A stretch of 64,000 bases of DNA, from NCBI GenBank assembly GCA_002928965.1, contig PERU01000002.1, positions 154,335 through 218,334 of the forward strand, given 5' to 3'. The stretch's first letter is position 1, and every line of letters starts with the position of its first letter. This document shows, piece after piece, positions 53,841 to 63,971 of this stretch. This DNA comes from Methylomonas sp. GTDB taxonomy: Bacteria; Pseudomonadota; Gammaproteobacteria; Methylococcales; Methylomonadaceae. The translations under genes and the position numbers were made by a program. Below the pieces are notes generated by a model, which was given only the letters and a program-made list of their open reading frames with translations, did no database searches and was not told where the DNA came from.

Positions 53841-56546
53841 ATGCAGACTTATTTTAAATACTGGGGAAAAGCCAAAGCCAGCGATGAAACCGGGCCAAGC
53901 TATCACTTGTTGCCTTATCACTGTTTGGATGTGGCGGCGGTAGGTCGCTGTCTCTTAATCGCAGACAAACCATTGATTCATCAATTAGCTAAACAATTGA
54001 ACGTTGAATCCGTATGGTTACAGACTTGGTTGGTGTTTTGCTTGGCGATTCATGACTTGGGTAAATTTGCGCGAGTGTTTCAAGGATTAAAAACCGATTT
54101 GTCAGACGATCTGGTCAAGGCCAATCCTCGGATGCGCTACGAAGAGCGCCACGACAGCTTGGGGTTTTGCATATGGGACGAGCTACAAAATCAAATCTCA
54201 GAAGGCTTAAGTCAAAAAACCAATCAGTCAATCAGCTGCAAACACTGGCAACCTTGGTTGGAAATCGTGACCGGTCATCACGGTATGCCGCCTAAAAAAT
54301 CTTTGTCGATCAACAACTTTTTTCAATCCGAAGATAAAGTCGCGGCACTGACGTTTATTCAGGACGTTGCCGATTTACTGTTGGATGATTTTGATTTTCA
54401 GCCTCTACAAGACAAAGCCCTCAAGAATCAACTCAAAGCAGTTTCATGGCAAATAGCTGGGGTTGCTGTGTTAGCCGATTGGCTAGGCTCTAACCAAGAG
54501 CATTTCGCTTATTGCATTCAGGAGAAAAACCTAAACGATTATTGGCAAAGTGATGCTTTGCTCAGTGCGCAAAAAGCCATTCAAGCTTTACCTGAGCCTG
54601 CCAAAGTTAAGGCTTTTCAGGGAATTGCTACTCTATTCGATTTCATTAAAACAGCGACTCCGTTACAGCAATATGCGAACATCGAACCGCTCACTGATGA
54701 GCCGCAACTGTTTATTTTGGAAGATGTGACCGGAGCAGGCAAAACCGAAGCAGCACTGATTCTGACTCATCGATTGATGAGCGCAGGCTTGACTGATGGC
54801 CTCTATATTGGTTTACCAACCATGGCAACCACCAATGCTATGTACCATCGATTAAGTAGCGTCTATCGGCGGTTTTTCCAACCGAACAGCAATCCGTCGC
54901 TAATACTGGCGCATGGCGCAAGGCAACTGTCGGAAGCGTTTCAACAATCCATTGCCTTGAGCGAACACCACAGCATCGATCAGGATTATCAAAACGGTCA
55001 GCATGAATCCGACCAGGAGCTCAGCGCCACAGCTTACTGTAATGCGTGGCTGGCCGACAGTCGTAAAACCGCGCTGTTGGCCGACGTGGGTGTCGGCACT
55101 CTGGATCAGGCGCTGTTAGCGGTTCTACCCGCCCGTCATCAATCATTGCGCCTATTGGGACTGGGTCGTAAAGTGTTGCTGGTCGACGAAGTGCACGCTT
55201 ACGACAGTTACATGCAAAAGCTGCTGGATGCTTTGCTGGAAGTTCATGCCCGCCAAGGGGGTAGCGTCATTTTGCTATCAGCCACCTTACCGCAAACTAT
55301 GCGGAAAAACTTGGTGGATGCGTTTCATCGCGGATTGAATCAGGACAGTCCAATATTAAGTAGCAACCCTGGCTATCCCTTGGTGACGCATACCCCAGCC
55401 TGTGCAATCGATAAAACCGAACAAGCAATAGATACCCGTGAAGAAGTCAAACGTACTGTGCATGTGCAGCGTCTGGACAGCGAAAAAGTGGTTATCGATC
55501 TGATTCAAACCCATATAGCCAATCAATCATGTGTCTGCTGGATACGCAACACCGTTAAATCTGCTCGACAAGCCTACCAATCACTGTTGAACGCCGGTGT
55601 GTCTGCTGGGCAGATCAGTCTGTTTCACAGCCGCTTTGCCATGATTGACCGGCAAGCTATTGAATCCGATGTGCTTGGAAAATTTGGTAAGCACTCGACT
55701 GCGCCACAGCGCCAAGGCCAGATTTTGATTGCCACCCAAGTGGTTGAGCAATCCTTGGATTTAGACTTCGATGTCATGGTCACCGACTTAGCGCCCATCG
55801 ATTTAATCATTCAACGTGCAGGTCGTTTGCGTCGGCATATACGAGACCAACACGGCAACCCCATCACCACAGAAAACGCCCAAGATCAGCGCGGCTTACC
55901 CGTCTTGTATTTACATGCGCCACAGCCTGGCGAAGATGCTGATGGAAAATGGTTGAAGCCCGATCATGCAGGTACACAGGCGGTTTATCCTCACATAGGC
56001 CAACTGTGGCTTACCGCCAAAACCTTGCTGGATAAAGGTCAGTGGACGATGCCGGAAGATGCCAGATACCTGATTGAGCGTGTTTATTCGGAATGGGCAA
56101 TTTACCCGGAGGCATTAGAACGGCAATCAATTGATGCCGAAGGTGCCGATAAAAGCCGCGAAAGCATGGCGGACTTAAATGCGCTCGCCCTCAGCAAAGG
56201 TTATACCCGCAATAGTGGCGACTGGGACGAGGAAACCCGAATCCCAACCCGACTTACCGAACAGGAAACCATTTCCGTAGCGTTGGCTATTGTCGATAAC
56301 GGGCAATTGAAGCCATATGCCAGTGGGCAGCAGTATGCGTGGGCGTTGAGTACGGTCAAATTACCGGAAGCGGATTGGAAGAAAGCGCAAAAGCTAATTC
56401 CAACTGAACTTACTATAAAAATCGAAGAATTAAAACAAGAGCAAAAGCATTTGCGGTGGTTAGAGATATTTCCCCTTATCGAATCGACACGCACTTTCTA
56501 TAACGCCAAAGACGGTTGGCAAACAGATACAGGAGGTAACGCATGA
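53841..56546 (+). CDS. cas3: Cas3, HD nuclease-helicase (type I-E)
   Basis: A 901-residue protein. Residues 20-230 are the HD nuclease with His27 and AIHDLGKF (His71-Asp72). The superfamily 2 helicase follows, with VTGAGKTEAA near residue 300, VDEVHAY (DEVH box) near 450, LLSATLPQTM, and QRAGRLRR for motif VI. It is recruited by Cascade to unwind and degrade target DNA. It overlaps cse1 by four bases. An AAGGAA site precedes the ATG, but no promoter was seen in the short gap upstream. Confidence 0.94.
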   Translation: MQTYFKYWGKAKASDETGPSYHLLPYHCLDVAAVGRCLLIADKPLIHQLAKQLNVESVWLQTWLVFCLAIHDLGKFARVFQGLKTDLSDDLVKANPRMRYEERHDSLGFCIWDELQNQISEGLSQKTNQSISCKHWQPWLEIVTGHHGMPPKKSLSINNFFQSEDKVAALTFIQDVADLLLDDFDFQPLQDKALKNQLKAVSWQIAGVAVLADWLGSNQEHFAYCIQEKNLNDYWQSDALLSAQKAIQALPEPAKVKAFQGIATLFDFIKTATPLQQYANIEPLTDEPQLFILEDVTGAGKTEAALILTHRLMSAGLTDGLYIGLPTMATTNAMYHRLSSVYRRFFQPNSNPSLILAHGARQLSEAFQQSIALSEHHSIDQDYQNGQHESDQELSATAYCNAWLADSRKTALLADVGVGTLDQALLAVLPARHQSLRLLGLGRKVLLVDEVHAYDSYMQKLLDALLEVHARQGGSVILLSATLPQTMRKNLVDAFHRGLNQDSPILSSNPGYPLVTHTPACAIDKTEQAIDTREEVKRTVHVQRLDSEKVVIDLIQTHIANQSCVCWIRNTVKSARQAYQSLLNAGVSAGQISLFHSRFAMIDRQAIESDVLGKFGKHSTAPQRQGQILIATQVVEQSLDLDFDVMVTDLAPIDLIIQRAGRLRRHIRDQHGNPITTENAQDQRGLPVLYLHAPQPGEDADGKWLKPDHAGTQAVYPHIGQLWLTAKTLLDKGQWTMPEDARYLIERVYSEWAIYPEALERQSIDAEGADKSRESMADLNALALSKGYTRNSGDWDEETRIPTRLTEQETISVALAIVDNGQLKPYASGQQYAWALSTVKLPEADWKKAQKLIPTELTIKIEELKQEQKHLRWLEIFPLIESTRTFYNAKDGWQTDTGGNA

Positions 56547-58120
56547 ACTTAATAACTGATCCCTGGATACCGGTTATCCGCCAAAACCAGCAACCCGATG
56601 TCATTGCGCCGTGGCAAATTGCCGAAACCGATAACCCGGTGATTGAGATTGCCGCACCGCGCCCAGACTTTCAGGGTGCTTTGTATCAGTTGCTCATCGG
56701 TCTATTGCAAACCGCATTTGCACCAGAAGATGAAGATCAATGGGATGAATACTGGCAAGAACCGCCCGCAACTACTGAATTAGAAGCTCAGTTACAACAA
56801 CTGGCGTCTGTTTTTGAGCTGGAAAATTCTGAAGGTGTGGCTTTTTTGCAAGATGCCGATTTGTCGGATGCGGAAAACAAGCCAATTTCAACACTGTTGA
56901 TCGATGCACCCGGTGAAAACACAATCAAAAAGAACTCAGACCATTTTGTTAAGCGAAACCATGTTGAAAAGCTTTGTTCTAGTTGTACGGCTATAGCGTT
57001 ATTCACGCTTCAAACCAATGCTCCCGCTGGTGGGAAAGGTATTCGTGTCGGCTTACGGGGTGGCGGTCCCTTAACCACACTGATTATCCCCAAAGCGGCT
57101 AACAGCACCTTGTGGCAAAAAATCTGGCTCAACGTGCATAACCAAGAACAGCTTGAAGCCGCAAAAACACTGGACGCGCGTGTATTGCCTTGGCTTGGCA
57201 AAACTCGGTTGTCAGAAAAAGGCCAGATCACCACTCCAGTCGATGTCCACCCCTTACACGCCTATTGGGGCATGCCGCGTCGAATCCGCTTAACCGACAA
57301 AATCCAAGATGGCACGTGTGATGTCTGCGGTAAACCCGCTGCCGAGCTTTATCAAGGTTTTAAAACCAAAAACTACGGTACTAACTACGACGGTGCTTGG
57401 GTGCATCCTTTAACGCCGTATCGTTTCGACCCGAAAAAAGTCAATTTTCCGTTGTCGCTGAAAGGTCAACAGGGTGGCTTGGGCTATCGGCATTGGCTGG
57501 GATTGGCAATGCAGGATGAAGATACCGGCGATAAAGCTGCTAGCGTGGTGCAGTTTTATAACCAAGAACGTGGCCGACAGTTATCGGATCGTGGACATGC
57601 GGCGTTGTGGTGCTTTGGTTACGACATGGACAACATGAAAGCCCGTTGCTGGTATGAGTCGCGGTTTCCCGTGTATTTCCTGAGTGATGTGCAGCGAACT
57701 AATCTCACCCGTTGGGCAAAAGAGTTGATTGATGCAGCCAAAGAAGCTATCAAGCTATTGCGCAGTGAAGTCAAAGCGGCTTGGTTTCGACGCCCCGAAG
57801 ATGCCAAAGGCGATATGAGCCAAATCGACGCGCAATTTTGGCAAGCCACAGAAGCCGATTTTTACCAACTCTTGGAACAGCTCGCAGTGCTACCCGCAGA
57901 AACAGGCTTAGCGCCCAGTGGTATTTATGCCAGCTGGTTTGCCAAGCTGCAAAAACAGCTATTCGCGGTGTTTGAAAACGCCACTCTGGCGGCAACGCCT
58001 GAAGATTTGGATTTAAAACGCATCATCCTTGCCAAAAACAATTTAGGCAAAAAGTTTCACAGCAACAAAACCATCAAAAACCTTAAAGCAAAAGCTCAGC
58101 CAGAGCAGGAGGCATCATGA
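56543..58120 (+). CDS. casA: Cse1 (Cas8e), large Cascade subunit
   Basis: A 525-residue protein that starts NLITDPWIPVI, the signature of Cse1. A zinc-binding-like GTCDVCGKPAAE lies near residue 255, as in many Cse1 proteins. It recognises the PAM and recruits Cas3 in the type I-E effector. It overlaps cse2 by four bases. Length is normal. Confidence 0.93.
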   Translation: MNLITDPWIPVIRQNQQPDVIAPWQIAETDNPVIEIAAPRPDFQGALYQLLIGLLQTAFAPEDEDQWDEYWQEPPATTELEAQLQQLASVFELENSEGVAFLQDADLSDAENKPISTLLIDAPGENTIKKNSDHFVKRNHVEKLCSSCTAIALFTLQTNAPAGGKGIRVGLRGGGPLTTLIIPKAANSTLWQKIWLNVHNQEQLEAAKTLDARVLPWLGKTRLSEKGQITTPVDVHPLHAYWGMPRRIRLTDKIQDGTCDVCGKPAAELYQGFKTKNYGTNYDGAWVHPLTPYRFDPKKVNFPLSLKGQQGGLGYRHWLGLAMQDEDTGDKAASVVQFYNQERGRQLSDRGHAALWCFGYDMDNMKARCWYESRFPVYFLSDVQRTNLTRWAKELIDAAKEAIKLLRSEVKAAWFRRPEDAKGDMSQIDAQFWQATEADFYQLLEQLAVLPAETGLAPSGIYASWFAKLQKQLFAVFENATLAATPEDLDLKRIILAKNNLGKKFHSNKTIKNLKAKAQPEQEAS

Positions 58121-58701
58121 GCGAAATAACCTTTGGTCAACTATTACAACAATGGCATACCTGGTTAGACGATAACCGAGGTGACCGCGCGCGGTTACGG
58201 CGAGCAGAAAGCCCAGAAGATATTCTGCTTACCGATGCGTTTTTTCATTTCTTGGAATGGATGAAGCCCTTAACCGAATGGTCGGAAAAAACCCCCATAC
58301 TGACCAAAGCCACCATCGCCGGTGCAGTCGCACATGTTAAAGCCAACAAACAAACGGCGAGCCGGATTAACACCAGCAAGAATACGACTGAGGCTGCGGT
58401 GAGATATGCCAGCTTTGCCGAACAACTGGCAACACCTGTTGACGGTAAAAGCAAAGCGCCCATGAGTGAATTGCGTTTTCAACAACTGCAAAAAAGTGCC
58501 TCGCCCGATGATTTTTATCGCCGCATTCTTCGCGCGATACGCTTGCTGGACGGTAACGTCAATGTGGTTTCTTTGGCCTACGATATTGCCCACTGGCATC
58601 GTGAGTTCAACCAAATTACTGATTACCGCAGCCCCAAAGATCGCTTGGCTGTGCGCTGGGCAACCGATTATTTCACTGCATTACCCAAAAACACTGACTA
58701 A
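58117..58701 (+). CDS. casB: Cse2 (Cas11e), small Cascade subunit
   Basis: A 194-residue helical protein with DDNRGDRARLRRAESPEDIL near residue 18, the best conserved Cse2 stretch, and a late DIAHWHREF. Two copies line the Cascade backbone and stabilise the R-loop. It is 11 bases ahead of cas7. Confidence 0.9.
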   Translation: MSEITFGQLLQQWHTWLDDNRGDRARLRRAESPEDILLTDAFFHFLEWMKPLTEWSEKTPILTKATIAGAVAHVKANKQTASRINTSKNTTEAAVRYASFAEQLATPVDGKSKAPMSELRFQQLQKSASPDDFYRRILRAIRLLDGNVNVVSLAYDIAHWHREFNQITDYRSPKDRLAVRWATDYFTALPKNTD

Positions 58702-58712
58702 GGAGAGATCAC

Positions 58713-59780
58713 ATGAGCCGTTTTATCCAATTGCATTTATTAACTGCGTATCCACCCGCCAACTTAAATCGCGACGACCAAGGTAGCCCTAAAACCGCGA
58801 AGATGGGCGGATACGACCGTTTACGGGTTTCTTCTCAGTGTTTAAAGCGCACTTGGCGCACCTCCGACTTATTTCAAAACGCCATGGCAAATCACCTTGG
58901 TGCGCGAACAAAATTGTTGGGTATTGGTATTTATAACCAGCTGTTGGCTGGCGGCATTAAAGATAAAGACGCCAAAGAATGGACAAAATTGATTGCAGGC
59001 GTATTTGGCGCACTAAAAAAAGCCGAGAAAGACAATCCTCTGGCTGAGCTGGAAATTGAGCAATTGGTGCATGTCAGCCCTGCTGAACAATCAGCGATTC
59101 AAGCATTAACCAGCAAATTGATTGCCGAGCAACGTGCCCCTGAAAAAGACGACCTCAATTTACTGCGAGCCAATCAGCAAGCGGTTGATATTGCGTTATT
59201 TGGCCGTATGCTGGCCTCCAGCCCAGCGTTTAACATCGAAGCCGCCTGCCAAGTCGCCCACGCTATTACGGTTCATCCAGTGGTAATTGAAGATGACTAC
59301 TTTACTGCCGTGGATGACCTTAACAATGGTTTGGAAGATATGGGTGCCGCCCACATCGGCGAAACCCGCTTCGCCGCCGGTTTGTTTTATGCCTACATCT
59401 GCATCAATAAAGAATTGCTCATTAAGAACCTCGACGGTAACGAAGCACTGGCTAACCAAGCGATTCGGGCTTTAACCGAAGCCGCCGTTAAAGTGGCACC
59501 CGAAGGCAAACAAAACAGCTTTGCCTCCAGAGCCTATGCCTCTTATGTGCTGGCTGAAAAAGGCGATCAACAACCGCGTTCGTTATCGGTGGCATTTCTG
59601 AAACCCGTGGATAAACAACACGACGATTACGCCGCGCAAGCCATTACCGCATTAGCCGCCCAACGCACCAGCTTCGACGCAGTCTATGGTGATTGTGCCG
59701 ATACCCATTACGAATTAAACGCACTGCCCGGCCAACACCAAGGCAAATTGTCCGAACTGCTGGATTTTCTCAGCGCCTAA
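58713..59780 (+). CDS. casC: Cas7e (Cse4), Cascade backbone subunit
   Basis: A 355-residue protein with LLTAYPPANLNRDDQGSPKT at the start, GGYDRLRVSSQCLKRTWR, and late DYAAQAITALAA, all as in Cse4. Six copies hold the crRNA spacer. A GGAGAG site precedes the ATG, and the gene is 12 bases ahead of cas5. Confidence 0.93.
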   Translation: MSRFIQLHLLTAYPPANLNRDDQGSPKTAKMGGYDRLRVSSQCLKRTWRTSDLFQNAMANHLGARTKLLGIGIYNQLLAGGIKDKDAKEWTKLIAGVFGALKKAEKDNPLAELEIEQLVHVSPAEQSAIQALTSKLIAEQRAPEKDDLNLLRANQQAVDIALFGRMLASSPAFNIEAACQVAHAITVHPVVIEDDYFTAVDDLNNGLEDMGAAHIGETRFAAGLFYAYICINKELLIKNLDGNEALANQAIRALTEAAVKVAPEGKQNSFASRAYASYVLAEKGDQQPRSLSVAFLKPVDKQHDDYAAQAITALAAQRTSFDAVYGDCADTHYELNALPGQHQGKLSELLDFLSA

Positions 59781-59792
59781 CCCGGAGCCGTT

Positions 59793-60569
59793 ATGGACTT
59801 ACTACTGTTCCGTTTGTATGGCAATTTGGCGAGCTGGGGCGAAATTGCTGTCGGCGAAAGTCGGCACAGCGCCAACTACCCCAGCAAGTCCGCGATCTTG
59901 GGCTTGTTGGCTGCAGCATTGGGCATACCGCGTGACGATGAAGCCGGGCAACTGGCCTTGCAAAGCTGTTATCACATCGCGGTGGAAGTGTTTAGCGGTG
60001 GCCAGTTGTTGCGCGACTATCACACCACCCAAGTACCCGATTCGGTGGGTAAATTTACCTACCGTACCCGACGCGATGAATTAGTTTTGGGTAAAGAGCG
60101 GTTGGGCACGATTTTATCCAGCCGCGAATACCGTAGCGATGCTTTGGCCGTGACAGCGGTTCGTGCGTTAGCGTCAGCACCGTTTAGCTTATTGCAGATA
60201 CAAGAAAAACTGTTAAAACCAGTCTTTCATCTTTACTTAGGACGTAAATCCTGTCCTTTAGCCGCCCCGTTGAGTCCGCAGTTGTTGGCGAATCAAAGCC
60301 ATTACTTGGCAGCATTCAAAGCCTATCAACACAAACCTTTGTTACCCACGCACCAAGCGGCAAGTGATGGCGTATTTGAACGCGATAGCAACTGGTTAAA
60401 ACTCAACAGCCAGCGTCATTATTACTGGGAAGGCGATACACAGGATTTTGCCGATAGTGTCAATCTAAGCCAGATACAAACACGGGTTCGCCACGACCAG
60501 CCACTGTCACGTAAACGCTGGCAGTTTGCGCCACGCCAAGAACATTATTTTTATCAGGGAGGTGAATGA
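59793..60569 (+). CDS. casD: Cas5e, Cascade 5'-handle subunit
   Basis: A 258-residue RAMP protein: LLFRLYGNLASWGEIAVGE, then SAILGLLAAALGIPRDDE and YHTTQVPD, the normal Cas5e layout. It binds the 5' handle of crRNA. Its stop overlaps the cas6e start by one base (ATGATG). Confidence 0.92.
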   Translation: MDLLLFRLYGNLASWGEIAVGESRHSANYPSKSAILGLLAAALGIPRDDEAGQLALQSCYHIAVEVFSGGQLLRDYHTTQVPDSVGKFTYRTRRDELVLGKERLGTILSSREYRSDALAVTAVRALASAPFSLLQIQEKLLKPVFHLYLGRKSCPLAAPLSPQLLANQSHYLAAFKAYQHKPLLPTHQAASDGVFERDSNWLKLNSQRHYYWEGDTQDFADSVNLSQIQTRVRHDQPLSRKRWQFAPRQEHYFYQGGE

Positions 60570-61447
60570 TGTATTTTTCAAGGGTACGGATACGCACCGA
60601 CATTCTCAAATCTTCACAATTGGGTTTGGTGTTGCAAGGCAATAGCTACGGCAGCCATCGTTTGTTGTGGGATTTATTTCCAGATCAAGACCAGCGCACC
60701 TTTCTTTACCGCGAAGAAATTGCCTGCGAGCAACTAGCAGCATCAGCAACCGTTAGAGGGGAACCGATTTATTACGTGGTTTCCCAGGTTAAGCCCGTAG
60801 CTAACGATGATTCATTATTTCGTTTGGAAACCAAATCGTACCAACCCCAATTGGCCGTTGGACAATGCTTGGCCTTTGAATGCCGCGTCAATCCTGTGGT
60901 CGAGCGGCAAGGCAAAAAGCATGATGTAGTTATGGATGCCCAACTACAGTTCTTAAGTCATTTAGTACAAACTCTAAACCTGCAAAATCAGCTGGTCGGC
61001 AAACCTGAAAAAAGTGACTACAAAACATTGTTGTTATCCAGCGGTGGTGAGGCACTCAACGCCCATTTAAACCAAATAATAGCTAACGACTTACGCTATG
61101 CCGAACGCCTCAGTAAAGTAGCGGGTTTAAGCGATAAATTGGAATGGGCAATCAAAGCCCTCGTGGATAAAGCCTTAGAAACTTGGTTGCAGCGCCAGGG
61201 CGAACGCTGTGGTTTTGAATTAGTCCAGGACCAAAATGGTTTAAGCAAACTGCAAAATAGCGGCTATCAATGGCACGGTTTGCCACAGAAAACCAAACAA
61301 AAAGGTGATAAATCGGGTTTTAGCGCGGTGGATTTAACTGGTGAACTACAAATCACCGATATAGAAAAATTTCAGCAAGCATTGTTCAACGGTCTGGGCC
61401 GCTCCAAAGCATTTGGTTGCGGATTGCTGATGATAAAGCGGGTGTAA
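60569..61447 (+). CDS. casE: Cas6e, crRNA endonuclease, with an unusual insertion
   Basis: The ATG at 60569, six bases after GGGAGG, fits better than the one at 60566. The protein has YGSHRLLWDLFP with the catalytic histidine near residue 30, VNPVVERQGKKHDVVMD in the middle, TWLQRQGERCGFEL later, and GLGRSKAFGCGLL, the glycine-rich RNA loop, at the end. At 292 residues it is about 80 longer than the usual 200-220. The excess is one helical block at about residues 126-204, between HDVVMDA and TWLQRQ. It cuts the CRISPR repeat hairpin. Confidence 0.9.
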   Translation: MYFSRVRIRTDILKSSQLGLVLQGNSYGSHRLLWDLFPDQDQRTFLYREEIACEQLAASATVRGEPIYYVVSQVKPVANDDSLFRLETKSYQPQLAVGQCLAFECRVNPVVERQGKKHDVVMDAQLQFLSHLVQTLNLQNQLVGKPEKSDYKTLLLSSGGEALNAHLNQIIANDLRYAERLSKVAGLSDKLEWAIKALVDKALETWLQRQGERCGFELVQDQNGLSKLQNSGYQWHGLPQKTKQKGDKSGFSAVDLTGELQITDIEKFQQALFNGLGRSKAFGCGLLMIKRV

Positions 61448-61456
61448 TGTATTTCA

Positions 61457-61486
61457 TTGATTGCAGATTATTAATGTGCATACAAT
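61457..61486 (+). promoter_or_regulatory. Candidate sigma-70 promoter of the BrnT/BrnA pair
   Basis: TTGATT at 61457 and TACAAT at 61481 are separated by 18 bases, just after cas6e and 6 bases before the BrnT start. It would allow transcription from inside the cas operon toward cas1-cas2. No start site is shown. Confidence 0.4.
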
Positions 61487-61492
61487 AATGCC

Positions 61493-61776
61493 ATGCAAAT
61501 TACCTTTGATTTGCAAAAAGATCACATAAACACTGAAAAACATGGCGTTAGCTTGGCTTTAGCCGAACAGCTAGAGTGGGATAGTCTGATTGCTGTTGAA
61601 GACAACCGGCAAGACTACGGTGAAACCCGCATGATCGGTTTCGCACCGATTGTTGATCTGTTGTTTATGTTGATCGAAACTATCAACGCCGAATCATCAG
61701 TTTACGCAAAGCCAACCAACGCGAGGTAACCCGCTATGCCATCTACATCAACGCGTCAATTCCACCTGCCCGATGA
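61493..61776 (+). pseudogene. brnT: BrnT-like toxin, frameshifted near the C-terminus
   Basis: The first 60 codons read as BrnT: ITFDLQKDHINTEKHGVSLA, then WDSLIAVEDNRQDYGETRM. The frame then runs into ETINAESSVYAKPTNAR and stops at 61729. A different frame from about 61684 gives RRIISLRKANQREVTRYA, the conserved BrnT end, stopping at 61776 inside brnA. So one or two bases have been gained or lost near 61640-61690. BrnT is a RelE-fold RNase; this copy lacks its native end and is probably inactive. Confidence 0.75.
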
Positions 61777-62017
61777 TGCCGAAGAGCAGGCCATTAACGC
61801 CGGCATCGCCCTAGATGCCGACACCCTGGAAATCAGCGATGCGCAATTTGCGCAAATGCGGCCCGTTAAATTAGGTCGGCCCTTTGCGCAACAAACCAAA
61901 GAACGCATCACAATTCGTTTGTCGGCGGATGTGCTGGCTGCGTTTCGTGCAACCGGCACAGGCTGGCAAACGCGGGTGGATGCGGCATTGAAAGACTGGC
62001 TGGCAACTCACCATTAA
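61736..62017 (+). CDS. brnA: BrnA-like antitoxin
   Basis: A 93-residue protein with an acidic N-terminal half and a C-terminal ribbon-helix-helix part: RITIRLSADVLAAFRATG, then GWQTRVDAALKDWL. This is the BrnA pattern. It remains intact although its partner toxin is frameshifted; it could still repress the local promoter. Its start overlaps the proper BrnT frame, as is usual for coupled pairs. Confidence 0.82.
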   Translation: MPSTSTRQFHLPDDAEEQAINAGIALDADTLEISDAQFAQMRPVKLGRPFAQQTKERITIRLSADVLAAFRATGTGWQTRVDAALKDWLATHH

Positions 62018-62062
62018 CCTAATCACTTTGGCTGTAGCTTATAGATGATTAACAGGATCTAA

Positions 62063-62082
62063 CAGCACCTGTTAACAGGTGC
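62063..62082. promoter_or_regulatory. Perfect 20-bp palindromic operator
   Basis: AGCACCTGTTAACAGGTGCT equals its own reverse complement. An extra half-site TTAACAGG lies at 62049-62056. A possible promoter (CTAACA at 62058, TAAAAT at 62082, 18 apart) brackets the palindrome, so binding would block it. It precedes the antitoxin at 62120 and hence cas1-cas2. Confidence 0.65.
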
Positions 62083-62119
62083 TAAAATCAGTCAGCTAAA
62101 ATTAGAAACCGCAAACACT

Positions 62120-62389
62120 ATGAATATCAAATTCTCAAAAGATGTCATTCCACTCAGCGACCTGAAAGTCAATCCCGGCAAAGTAGTCAATCAAGTCAGG
62201 GAAACCCATCGGCCTGTGCTATTGACCAGTCGAGGCCGCGGTGTAGCCGTGATGCAGGATTTGGAAGATTACGAAAAGCATCAGGAAGAGCGTGCCTTTA
62301 TGAAGGCCGTGGCTCAAGGCTTGATGGATGTCAAAAATGGTCAGGTCATGGAATTGGCGGAAGTAAAAGCTAAGTTGGGCATTGACTAA
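62120..62389 (+). CDS. Antitoxin, Phd/YefM type
   Basis: An 89-residue protein with VIPLSDLKVNPGKVVNQVRE, then RPVLLTSRGRGVAVMQDLEDYEK, the Phd/YefM fold. It should bind the palindrome upstream together with its toxin. It abuts the toxin gene with no gap. Confidence 0.84.
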   Translation: MNIKFSKDVIPLSDLKVNPGKVVNQVRETHRPVLLTSRGRGVAVMQDLEDYEKHQEERAFMKAVAQGLMDVKNGQVMELAEVKAKLGID

Positions 62390-62686
62390 ATGAAGTTGTT
62401 GATCGCCGATTCCGCATTCAATGATCTTATGGATATCAAAATCTATTATCAAGAACAAGGCGTCGGGCATAGTGGCGATAATTTGGTGGCTGAGATTATT
62501 GCTCATCTCGACATTTTGATAGATCACCCGGAGATCGGACGGATAGTCCCGGAATTTGCCGAATCGAATATCCGCGAACTCATTCATCCGCCATTTCGTG
62601 TCGTTTATTGGCTGGATAACCCAATTATCCATATCATTAGAGTTTGGCGTAGCGAACGCTTATTAAAACTGCCCGATTTAAATTAA
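62390..62686 (+). CDS. Toxin, RelE/ParE type
   Basis: A 98-residue protein: LLIADSAFNDLMDIKIYYQEQG, later NIRELIHPPFRVVYWLDN and IHIIRVWRSERLL, the RelE/ParE fold, of the ParE-like branch by length and ending. The frame is intact. The stop is only 10 bases ahead of cas1, so toxin and adaptation genes are almost certainly cotranscribed. Confidence 0.84.
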   Translation: MKLLIADSAFNDLMDIKIYYQEQGVGHSGDNLVAEIIAHLDILIDHPEIGRIVPEFAESNIRELIHPPFRVVYWLDNPIIHIIRVWRSERLLKLPDLN

Positions 62687-62696
62687 GGCTTGCAGC

Positions 62697-63891
<1,195 letters not shown>

Positions 63892-63921
63892 CAATCCGGA
63901 AAATCACCCAAAAAGTTGGTA

Positions 63922-63943
63922 GAAAAATGCAGTGGCATTTTTC
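63922..63943. terminator. Hairpin in the leader, possible terminator of the cas operon
   Basis: GAAAAATGC and GCATTTTTC are perfect inverted 9-base arms around AGTG. A T-rich arm fits a weak terminator 30 bases after cas2, or it may be a protein-binding site of the leader. Confidence 0.4.
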
Positions 63944-63950
63944 TATTAAC

Positions 63951-63963
63951 AAACAATGGGTTA
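63951..63963 (+). promoter_or_regulatory. IHF-like site in the leader
   Basis: AAACAATGGGTTA fits the IHF consensus (WATCAA, four bases, TTR) at all but one position. It ends 8 bases before the first repeat; in Escherichia coli IHF binds at a similar place to bend the leader for spacer insertion. Confidence 0.5.
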
Positions 63964-63971
63964 AACTTAGT

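Larger units (their letters stand above)
63892..63971 (+). promoter_or_regulatory. CRISPR leader
   Basis: 80 AT-rich bases between the cas2 stop and the first repeat. They hold a hairpin and an IHF-like site (both listed) and should contain the array promoter. The leader is short because cas2 directly precedes it. Confidence 0.75.

Noticed and set aside
61448..62119. A CreTA-like guard RNA between cas6e and cas1
   Set aside because: I looked for a CRISPR-repeat-like segment (CCCCGT...ACGGGG with GAACCG) in the gaps and saw none; the guards here are protein pairs.
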